Virus record (IMG/VR): IMGVR_UViG_3300009538_000029
Coordinates: 1-43,189 of that record
From: a virus
Reading direction: 5' to 3' (one strand)
DNA: 43,189 nt
Below the pieces are notes generated by a model. That model saw nothing but the letters and a program-made list of their open reading frames with translations, was not told the origin of the DNA and did not search any database. Of this stretch, positions 1 to 6,632 are shown piece by piece (the stretch's first letter is position 1; every line of letters begins with the position of its first letter). The translations under genes and the position numbers were made by a program.

Positions 1-372
1 ATAATCAAATAGATCGTTGAGGCCGAAGACGGTCACATCATGATAGCGCGCCTGCGAGACCATCAGCTTGAATGGATCGCCCATCTCACGCCGCACCTGG
101 CATCGGAGACTGGCCGTCTTACAGGCCGATTCAAACTTTCCAATTGCCTCTTCAATGCGCTCCTTCGTGATGTCGCGCCGATGCTCTCGCAGTCTTCTCG
201 CGTAGGCGTCACCGCCGATCGACACCGGACCGACGTTCGCCAACCGCTTCAGATCACTCACCGCCATCCCCGTCAATTCTGCGCGATGGCGTTGGGCCAC
301 GTCGATGGCGTGCCGAACCGCCGCATCCGTCGAGGGGGTGCCGCCAAGGCCGACAAGAATTCTCTTCATCAT
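1..372 (-). CDS. Universal stress protein (UspA family), truncated by window edge
   Basis: Reading the minus strand from 372 to 1 gives 124 codons without a stop, and the gene continues past the left edge. The N-terminus MMKRILVGLGGTPST followed by DAAVRHAIDVAQRH is the typical UspA beta1-alpha1 start: a hydrophobic strand, a GxxxS/T turn, then an amphipathic helix opening with an acidic residue. A later segment reading HDVTVFGLNDLFDY resembles the beta4 strand. A Shine-Dalgarno GGAGGG lies about 7 nt before the tandem ATG ATG at 372. Usp proteins are cytoplasmic nucleotide-binding stress proteins. The C-terminal ATP-binding glycine motif would lie outside the window. This is the only gene here that looks like ordinary host chromosome, so it suggests where the mobile DNA ends. 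Confidence 0.8.
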   Translation of the reverse strand, partial: MMKRILVGLGGTPSTDAAVRHAIDVAQRHRAELTGMAVSDLKRLANVGPVSIGGDAYARRLREHRRDITKERIEEAIGKFESACKTASLRCQVRREMGDPFKLMVSQARYHDVTVFGLNDLFDY

Positions 373-410
373 TTTTTTACCCTCCAGGCTGACTAATTCC
401 GAATGGACTA

Positions 411-430
411 TGTGAACAAAATTGTTCACA
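411..430. promoter_or_regulatory. Palindrome upstream of the usp gene, operator-like
   Basis: TGTGAACAA and TTGTTCACA form perfect 9-bp arms around a 2-bp centre, about 40 bp upstream of the usp start codon. The half-sites look like TGTGA/TCACA (CRP/FNR superfamily), but the arms are 10 bp apart rather than the usual 6, so this is not a standard CRP box. No convincing -10/-35 pair is visible beside it. Confidence 0.4.
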
Positions 431-487
431 CGTAATTTTACAGTCTGCCGAATTAGCCCAACATGATCCCTCGGTAACGGAAAGCGC

Positions 488-526
488 AAAATAAAAAACC
501 GCCATCTCACAAACGCTAGGTGGCGG
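488..526 (-). terminator. Rho-independent terminator after the Cas4-like nuclease gene
   Basis: On the minus strand CCGCCACCT (526-518) pairs with AGATGGCGG (507-499), 9 bp with one G-U, around a 10-nt loop. The stem is followed directly by TTTTTTATTTT. It lies about 125 bp beyond the stop of the nuclease gene and would end the defence-island transcript before usp. Confidence 0.75.
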
Positions 527-546
527 CCCGACCACTAGAAAACTCC

Positions 547-565
547 TCCGGGCAACATGCCCGGA
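547..565. repeat. GC-rich hairpin in the intergenic region
   Basis: TCCGGGCA and TGCCCGGA form a perfect 8-bp stem with a 3-nt loop (ACA). On the plus strand it is followed by CCCTTTT, a weak U-tract. It may be part of a bidirectional termination region together with 488-526. The remainder of 373-650 shows no gene. Confidence 0.4.
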
Positions 566-650
566 CCCTTTTCAGAACACTGAATTGTAGGTTCATCGTA
601 CCAGAAATGATGCGCGCAATCAATCAAAGCAACAACCCAGATTAGGACGC

Positions 651-1880
651 TTAGCGCTCCTTCGACTCCGTCTTGGACAATGTCACCCGGATAGTCTCTT
701 CAATAGGCGCGATGTGCTCGATCTGCTTCAGGGTGACGGCATCCACCTCGCCGGACTTCAGGCGCGCGTCTAACGCATACGGATCCACAGTACTGACGTC
801 ATCCCAGAGGCCCACTTGGTGGAGAATCCGTACCAAGTCCTCGCGTTCGGGATCGTTCTTGCCGGGAATCTTCCACTTCGTACCGAGCTTGACCTTGGCC
901 TGGTGCTGACTGCCCTGGATGATCTCTAGGCCCTCGCGCTTAGCGAGCTCGATCAGGTCGGCTTCGACGTCCTCAATGCGGGCCTCAATCCCCTCCATCT
1001 GACCTTCGACGGAGTCCTTGATCTTCTGCCGCTCAGCTTTGAGCTTGGCCAGCTGGTTGACCAGCTTGACCCCGGAGTCCTTCTTGAACTCTTTCGGTGC
1101 CAGGGGCTTCACCTTGGTGGGGTGCTTCCAGAGCGGGCAGATGTCCTGGAACTCGCACCAGTCGCAGAGGGCGCTCTTGCGTGGCGGAAACTCTTTCGCC
1201 GACTCAATCTGGCGGATCAGCTCCACGGTGCTGAGCTGCAGCTCCTCGAGCTGCTGCTGATTCCGCTCGGAAAGGAGGGTCTTATCGAACGCCATATAGT
1301 GCCAGACGAGCCGGACCTGGGTCGCATCGCGGAACTCCTGCTGGACGCCGATTTGGTAGAGCGCTAGTTGCCGGTCCTGGTCCACATCGGGTTGACCAGG
1401 AAGGTGGCCGGAGGTCTTGTAGTCATGGATCTCGTACACGCCGTCCGCCTGCTGAGCCAGCCGGTCCATATAGCCCTTCAGGCGGTGATCACGCGGCAGG
1501 GTGACTATTACCTGCCGCTCAATGCCCAGGGTCCGCGTCTGGTCGAAGGGGTGGTAGCGCCGGTAGTAGTCGTTGATGCAGCGCTCGCCCACGCCGCGGT
1601 AGTGCTCGGGGGCATACTCCTTATGGACGATGATGATCTCGTCCGTCCACTCCTGCTCCCACCGCTGGCGGTAAAAGGCCAGGAGACCCTCGACGCTGTT
1701 GGGCTTGGTGTAGCTCAGATCGTGATAGAGCTTCTCCATTGTCTCATGGACCAGGCTGCCCATGAATGCCTCGACGGAGTCACGCCGGTCGCGGTCCAAC
1801 TTGTCGATGTAAGTGTACTTGTACTTGAGGGGGCAATCTTCGAAGGCGGAGAGGCGGGAGTGAGAATACACAGGGGCCAT
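651..1880 (-). CDS. PD-(D/E)XK nuclease, Cas4/RecB-like, with Fe-S cysteines
   Basis: The 409-residue protein has the Cas4/AddB-type layout. C16 lies in an FEDCPLKYKY motif, H45 in GSLVHE, D139 in GYMDR, D153 and K155 in HDYKTS, and the helical motif Q171-x3-Y175 follows. A cysteine cluster at C239, C242 and C248 closes the nuclease domain. C16 plus these three cysteines match the 4Fe-4S cluster of Cas4 and AddB nucleases. Residues 255-409 are a charged, coiled-coil-like extension of unknown role. The predicted activity is DNA exonuclease or end-processing. The start is the ATG 6 bp after the stop of the DUF262 gene, so the two are probably cotranscribed. No cas1 or cas2 is nearby, so a CRISPR adaptation role is not indicated. 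The exact substrate is unknown. Confidence 0.75.
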   Translation of the reverse strand: MAPVYSHSRLSAFEDCPLKYKYTYIDKLDRDRRDSVEAFMGSLVHETMEKLYHDLSYTKPNSVEGLLAFYRQRWEQEWTDEIIIVHKEYAPEHYRGVGERCINDYYRRYHPFDQTRTLGIERQVIVTLPRDHRLKGYMDRLAQQADGVYEIHDYKTSGHLPGQPDVDQDRQLALYQIGVQQEFRDATQVRLVWHYMAFDKTLLSERNQQQLEELQLSTVELIRQIESAKEFPPRKSALCDWCEFQDICPLWKHPTKVKPLAPKEFKKDSGVKLVNQLAKLKAERQKIKDSVEGQMEGIEARIEDVEADLIELAKREGLEIIQGSQHQAKVKLGTKWKIPGKNDPEREDLVRILHQVGLWDDVSTVDPYALDARLKSGEVDAVTLKQIEHIAPIEETIRVTLSKTESKER

Positions 1881-1886
1881 GCGAAA

Positions 1887-3590
1887 TCACTCCACCCCTA
1901 GAAATTCATTCAGTCTTACGGCGATCCGTTCTCTTCGTTTTTGCAGAAATGCTTTGTAGTTAGCGGCCTCCAGCAGCGGTGGGTCTGTTGGAATGGACTG
2001 CGCCTCGAAGGCTTCCGGTCCCGCCTTTGGGATGAGCGTGGGGAAATAGACCACTGGAGCTTTATCGCTGATCTGCCGATTGGTCTTGCCTGAGATAAAG
2101 CAAAGGTTCGCGATGTCGTCGGCCTCTCGACCGGAATACGCCTCCTTCAGGATAGCCTTTGGGAAGATGTGATGGAATTGTAGTCGGTGTTGTGCTCCGG
2201 AATGGTCTAGGGCAATCGCCAACTTTGATCGCCAGTCTTTCGCTCCTGAGGCTCTGAAGGCGAGGAACATCATCTTAAAAAGAGCGCTTCGCTGATTTCG
2301 TCCCTCGAGTTCATCTGCTGTGATGTTCAGCCGACCGACCTGTTGGCGCAAGCGGTCTATCAGCTCCTGCGCGCCACCGTCGGCTTTCAAGGTGGCGAGG
2401 TCTTGATCGAGGAGCGTCTCGCTCGACCCACGCGAGTAGCGGCCCTTCGCGTTTGCAACGAGTACCCAGTACCGCAGGCGCTGCGACTCCTCAGGCGATA
2501 ATGAGTAGTCGCGCTTATGTCCGTGATAGGCAAGCGTGATCAGTAGGAACGGCGACGACAGCAGCGCTGGACTGTCAATGCCCGCGTTGTTCTTCAAGAA
2601 GTTCAACGCGAACTCCATCCCGCGGCAGCTCTCCTTCCACCCTGCCTGTAACGCCTCGAGCTGCAAGCCGCCGACGGTAAGAAAGCGCGACTGTCCGGTG
2701 GTAAAGACCACGAGGCTCTTGATGTACAACCCAAGGTCCAACTCGAAGCCGATCTTGCTGCATTGCTGCTGGAACGCCTCAAACGTTTTCAGTGAGTTGC
2801 GCCATTTGGCGGTGATCTGCGCGAGCGCCAAGTCAGAGCTGCGTAGCTTGGCGCCGAGCGAGTTCACGCGCACGAAGATCTCGGTGACCTCGTCATACGA
2901 GAGCTTCCGCTCAAGCACATCCATCCGGTAGACATACTTGCGGATGCCCCGCAGACGGGCCAACCGCTGGCTATACCGCTCATAGTTCGGATCATCAAAG
3001 CCGCTTACCCCGGCACGCCTCAGAAAGCTCGCATCGCTGTCGGTCTTGAATACCTCAGTCACCTTGACCCAGTGCGGCAGCTGTTCGAGCTTCCGCGTTG
3101 TCACCACAAAGGTCATGCGGTCGAAGCGCTTCTGCAGCTCGTCCTCGCTCGAATCTGCCTCGTCGTCGATCAGCTCGTCATCCTCATCTTCGTCATCGCC
3201 ATCCTCGGTCACTTCAGTCACAACGGTGAGCTGGTCGGGGTGATCGAGGTTAAATAGTAGTTCGACGGGCTTCTTGCGGCCGCGCACCTTGACCACCTCG
3301 CCGCGGATCACTGCTGAAAGCGAGGTGAGGCGCTGCTGCCCGTCGAGCAGGAGCCGCGTGCTCTGGTAGGGATTCGTCTGCTGGGTGACCGCCATGTCCT
3401 GCAATGGCACCTCCTCGTCGGTCTCCCAGAGCAGGATCGCACCAGAGGGGTAGCCACGATAGAGCGAGTCGAGCAGGTCGCGCACGCGGGTCGAGCGCCA
3501 GACGTAGCGGCGCTGCATCTCCGGCAGGCGCAGTTCGCCGCGCTCGATCATGCCGACTAGTTCTTCAACGGTGGCTTCAGCTTTGGCCAT
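1887..3590 (-). CDS. DUF262/DUF1524 protein, GmrSD-like restriction nuclease
   Basis: This 567-residue protein has an N-terminal DUF262 (ParB/Srx-like NTPase) domain. Its hallmark LPEMQRRYVW lies around residue 22 and DGQQR at residues 83-87. A C-terminal DUF1524 HNH domain begins HHIFPK at residue 473 and continues with NLCFISGKTNRQI to about residue 504. The same pair of domains makes up GmrS and GmrD, the type IV enzyme that cuts glucosylated hydroxymethylcytosine DNA. Here they form one chain, as in many GmrSD homologues. An unusual acidic run of Asp and Glu lies near residues 130-152. The ATG at 3590 is preceded by AAGGA about 10 nt upstream. The likely role is restriction of modified phage DNA; the modification recognised cannot be predicted. 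Confidence 0.8.
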   Translation of the reverse strand: MAKAEATVEELVGMIERGELRLPEMQRRYVWRSTRVRDLLDSLYRGYPSGAILLWETDEEVPLQDMAVTQQTNPYQSTRLLLDGQQRLTSLSAVIRGEVVKVRGRKKPVELLFNLDHPDQLTVVTEVTEDGDDEDEDDELIDDEADSSEDELQKRFDRMTFVVTTRKLEQLPHWVKVTEVFKTDSDASFLRRAGVSGFDDPNYERYSQRLARLRGIRKYVYRMDVLERKLSYDEVTEIFVRVNSLGAKLRSSDLALAQITAKWRNSLKTFEAFQQQCSKIGFELDLGLYIKSLVVFTTGQSRFLTVGGLQLEALQAGWKESCRGMEFALNFLKNNAGIDSPALLSSPFLLITLAYHGHKRDYSLSPEESQRLRYWVLVANAKGRYSRGSSETLLDQDLATLKADGGAQELIDRLRQQVGRLNITADELEGRNQRSALFKMMFLAFRASGAKDWRSKLAIALDHSGAQHRLQFHHIFPKAILKEAYSGREADDIANLCFISGKTNRQISDKAPVVYFPTLIPKAGPEAFEAQSIPTDPPLLEAANYKAFLQKRRERIAVRLNEFLGVE

Positions 3591-3758
3591 GACTCAGTAT
3601 TCCTTTCACAAGCCTAGACTCCGGCTGAGAACGGGAGACCGTGGATCGATTCCCATTCGGATCACCGGCAAGTGGTGGTGCGACAAGGCGGATCGAGGTA
3701 CTGGCTGATCCCTAAGTTGGCAAATACTTGTCCCAGAGGTGACCGTCGCCTTGTCTAA

Positions 3759-4625
3759 TTAAGCGGCCACTTTCCAAAGAATATGGTTCTTCTGAAAGCA
3801 CTGCGACCATTCCTTCGCCTTCTTCAAATGACCCATAGCTTTTATCACGTTTTTCTGTAACACAATCTTGAGAACTCTGGAAAAAACCAACCAGAGCATT
3901 AGTTGGAATTTTAGTGCATTTCGCACTGCCCACTCATATTCCTTGCTGCCTTTTTTCCCTTCGTCCTTATAGCTACAAGCGAAGCCACCAAACCTACTAA
4001 AGCCGCTCAGCGTGGTCTGTGATGAGACTGGGTCCGAATGGGTAAATGAACTATATTCGTGGACGAGGATCTCATAATGAGACAATAGCCCAACTGCTTC
4101 GCAGCGCCTTCTCAATGACAAGCCAGACCAGTGTTTGGTGCTGCCCTGTTTGTAACGACGACGAAGACTTTCGCCTTCCTGAACTACTTCATGATACTTC
4201 TTCATTCGAACGCTGTCCGCATCCCTTGGGAAATCCGAGTGCTTTTTGATTGCAAGGAAGAGGTCAGCTCGATGAATCATCCAGAACATTACATAACGTC
4301 GAACCCTCGCGCGTGGGGCTTTAGAGATGTATAGAGCATCTACCAAACGCTCGAATAAACTTCTAACTAAGATGATTGCTGCCGCCAAGTGACCGACCCT
4401 GAATAATGGAAGAATAGCGTCGTACAATCTCAAGCTGTCTGCAAAGAGCAGAGTCATACATCGCTCATATGGACTATCTGATTTGACATAGATTTTTTCG
4501 TCGCGCAGCATATGATGCCCTTTGAGGTCAGCTTCGATCTCTCGCAATAAGCTGTGCGCCTCACGGTACAATCCTTGGTTGTACCTGGCTTGCTTTTCAG
4601 CATCGGCACGTGCGTCAGTCCACAT
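3759..4625 (-). CDS. DUF5677-like protein, function unknown
   Basis: This 288-residue basic protein resembles the DUF5677 group. It has a helical core around residues 60-110 containing AAAIILVRSLFERLVDALYI, a later YSSFTHSDP motif near residue 190, and a long hydrophobic helix near residues 240-260 (LKFQLMLWLVFSRVLKIVL). Proteins of this group are often found among mobile and defence genes, but no activity is established to my knowledge. The DNA is clearly AT-richer than the phage region (3841-3900 has 21 G+C of 60), which suggests separate acquisition. The 81-bp gap to the upstream gene holds no obvious promoter. Family assignment is by recall of the pattern only. Confidence 0.55.
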   Translation of the reverse strand: MWTDARADAEKQARYNQGLYREAHSLLREIEADLKGHHMLRDEKIYVKSDSPYERCMTLLFADSLRLYDAILPLFRVGHLAAAIILVRSLFERLVDALYISKAPRARVRRYVMFWMIHRADLFLAIKKHSDFPRDADSVRMKKYHEVVQEGESLRRRYKQGSTKHWSGLSLRRRCEAVGLLSHYEILVHEYSSFTHSDPVSSQTTLSGFSRFGGFACSYKDEGKKGSKEYEWAVRNALKFQLMLWLVFSRVLKIVLQKNVIKAMGHLKKAKEWSQCFQKNHILWKVAA

Positions 4626-4706
4626 TACATTCCTACTGTCGAGACTCTCAGCGGGACGCGTATCCGAAGGCGCGGGACAGTCGAACCTGTGTCCACTTTG
4701 AGTTGA

Positions 4707-6581
4707 CTATCTAGCCGCTCTGAAATCGAGAAGATAGGACAGTGCGTTTTGTCGCCTGATTTCTTTGCTTTCCCTACGGTAGTCAAGCACTGGAGGAACT
4801 ACCAGTGGGGCAGCCACGGCACAGCCTTTTACGAAAAGTTCGAACCAGGACAATCCGGTGAAGCAAGACAGGGCCAAGCCTGCGGAGGCTGCTTGCGACG
4901 CCCTCTTTACTGCTGTCTTGACGATTTCGCCGAACATCTTTTCCCAAATCCGTTTGCACTCTACCTGGAACTGTAATGCTTCGGGGATGACCTCCTGTGC
5001 GATGATCCTATCCAATTCATCTTTTAGCGACGGGTTCCAAGCTTCGGCCTGAAGGCGCGAGTCGATCTTCAGCAAATATGCCCTGAAATTGTTGTAGCTA
5101 TCGCGGGTCGCATGACGGTATGAAATCACGTCCTTAAACGACGCCGCCTCAAGAAGATGATCCGGGACAATCGACTGAAACAGCCTGAATGAGATAAACG
5201 ATAATCGGGCTGAACGCCCTGTTTCTTTTGCCGCTTCACGGTCAGCGATCCTCTGAGTTCGGAGCGCCACCAATCTCTCGAATGTCGGGTGTTCGGTGAA
5301 AGGTATCAGAGAATATTGATGGGCAAGGATACAACCCAGACTCACATGGACTGAAGCGCCAGTAAGAAGCTGCACAAACGTTTGTTCCAGACTGACCGCG
5401 CTCCTCGGATCAAAAGGTTTGACCGTGCATTTCTTGTATTTGGCTAAGTCGTAGGGCTTGCCGCCTAGATCGAGCTTCATCAAGGCATCGCTGATTTCTT
5501 GGCCTTTGCCTTCAACATAATCCGACTCGTCATGGATGAATAGATTTCGGAACTCCGAGTCTTGAAGACCCTGAAAGAACAACAATGAGAATTGCGGGTC
5601 TTCAAGATCAGCAGCAACCGATTGTTCAAGAATATCTCCGCCAAACCAGGCCGAAGCAGGGTCATGAACCAGCACTGGGACGCCCTCTCTTGCAAACCCG
5701 TAGGCGTACCTTCTCACTCGAGACGCCGAGCCAATACCGCCCCAATCACCAAAAAAGTAGCCTGGTCGATCATGAAAATGGAGATCATCAAATAGAAGCA
5801 TGGCCCGTTTTATTGCGAGGGGAGAACAAATATCGTTCCCATAGAAAAGCACCCGCAATTTCTGTTTGAGTTTATCGTCCTGCGGATTTCCCGCGACCCC
5901 GTATCCGAACTTAATGCCGATAAGGGCCATCTGTGGATCGCGGATTCCAAGATGCTCCCGGGCGATGTCTGTGATGATTCCATCAACAAGACTTTCCGGG
6001 ATAAGTTCTTTGAAAAGCGACTCGACTTCATTCCCTTGATCATTGACGAGACGTGCATGGTAGACAATCAGCAAGGTCTTCAGCGGACTTCCAAAGAACG
6101 CCCCGTTCGTCTGGAAGTGGCTCTCTTGCCCCCAGATTTCCGGCGTCGTCTGGACACTGGCCGGGATAATTGCAATGAGTATGTCCTTCTGATCAAATCC
6201 GGGGTATCGTAGCGAATCGCCGTTGGCCACCGGCTTCGTAGTGGTGAACAGCTCTAATCGCCACCGAATCGGCGAGTCAACCGATAGCCAGCCATCCATT
6301 GCGTTGTACCTTGACTGCTTAGGAGGGATGACGTTCTCGATCAGGTGCTTTGAAAACTGGGTAAGACTTTCGTCAAATAGTGTCCGAACGCCGCAGTGCC
6401 GGAACAATTCGTATTCATCCATCAACTTAGCGATGTTGCGGCACAGGTCGAGATAGCGACCAGGCTCAGGCAAGCCGTTATAGACTATCGGGATGATCCG
6501 TATGGTTGGGGGAGAAGAAGCTTTCTGTTTCACGGGATTTGGGAATCCCGGGGACACATTACCTAACCCGGCTGTTTTCAT
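4707..6581 (-). CDS. Unrecognised 624-residue protein in defence island
   Basis: I do not recognise this protein. It is mostly soluble, with alternating hydrophobic strands (for example TIRIIPIVYNGLPEP near residue 30 and KTLLIVYHARLV near residue 170). A glycine- and aspartate-rich stretch near residues 270-290 reads YFFGDWGGIGSASRVRRY. A hydrophobic, possibly membrane-associated segment lies near residues 560-600 (FELFVKGCAVAAPLVVPPVL). No Walker, nuclease or methyltransferase motif is evident. It starts 51 bp after the helicase gene and reads the same way, so it may be an accessory part of that operon. The DNA is AT-rich (5581-5640 has 26 G+C of 60). No clear Shine-Dalgarno precedes the ATG at 6581, so the start is uncertain. 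Confidence 0.6.
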   Translation of the reverse strand: MKTAGLGNVSPGFPNPVKQKASSPPTIRIIPIVYNGLPEPGRYLDLCRNIAKLMDEYELFRHCGVRTLFDESLTQFSKHLIENVIPPKQSRYNAMDGWLSVDSPIRWRLELFTTTKPVANGDSLRYPGFDQKDILIAIIPASVQTTPEIWGQESHFQTNGAFFGSPLKTLLIVYHARLVNDQGNEVESLFKELIPESLVDGIITDIAREHLGIRDPQMALIGIKFGYGVAGNPQDDKLKQKLRVLFYGNDICSPLAIKRAMLLFDDLHFHDRPGYFFGDWGGIGSASRVRRYAYGFAREGVPVLVHDPASAWFGGDILEQSVAADLEDPQFSLLFFQGLQDSEFRNLFIHDESDYVEGKGQEISDALMKLDLGGKPYDLAKYKKCTVKPFDPRSAVSLEQTFVQLLTGASVHVSLGCILAHQYSLIPFTEHPTFERLVALRTQRIADREAAKETGRSARLSFISFRLFQSIVPDHLLEAASFKDVISYRHATRDSYNNFRAYLLKIDSRLQAEAWNPSLKDELDRIIAQEVIPEALQFQVECKRIWEKMFGEIVKTAVKRASQAASAGLALSCFTGLSWFELFVKGCAVAAPLVVPPVLDYRRESKEIRRQNALSYLLDFRAAR

Positions 6582-6632
6582 GGATGTCAGCGGAATTCTC
6601 GGCTGTTTCTCCGGAGCGCGATCATTGCAATC

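Noticed and set aside
40-396. Plus-strand reading frame of 118 codons opposite the usp gene
   Set aside because: The minus strand encodes a clear UspA protein over the same bases; the plus frame has no family pattern.
651-1880. CRISPR adaptation role for the Cas4-like nuclease
   Set aside because: No repeat-spacer array and no cas1 or cas2 genes are present in the window.
1368-1901. Plus-strand reading frame of 177 codons
   Set aside because: It is antisense to the Cas4-like nuclease, whose motifs and cysteines are unmistakable.
3640-3700. Possible tRNA 3' end (attachment site) from GATCGATTCCC followed by a segment ending ACCGGCA
   Set aside because: The flanking bases do not form a 5-bp T stem and no matching acceptor or anticodon arm is present.
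3712-3933. Minus-strand frame of 73 codons overlapping the end of the DUF5677 gene
   Set aside because: Most of it lies inside the larger gene and it has no supporting ribosome binding site or family pattern.
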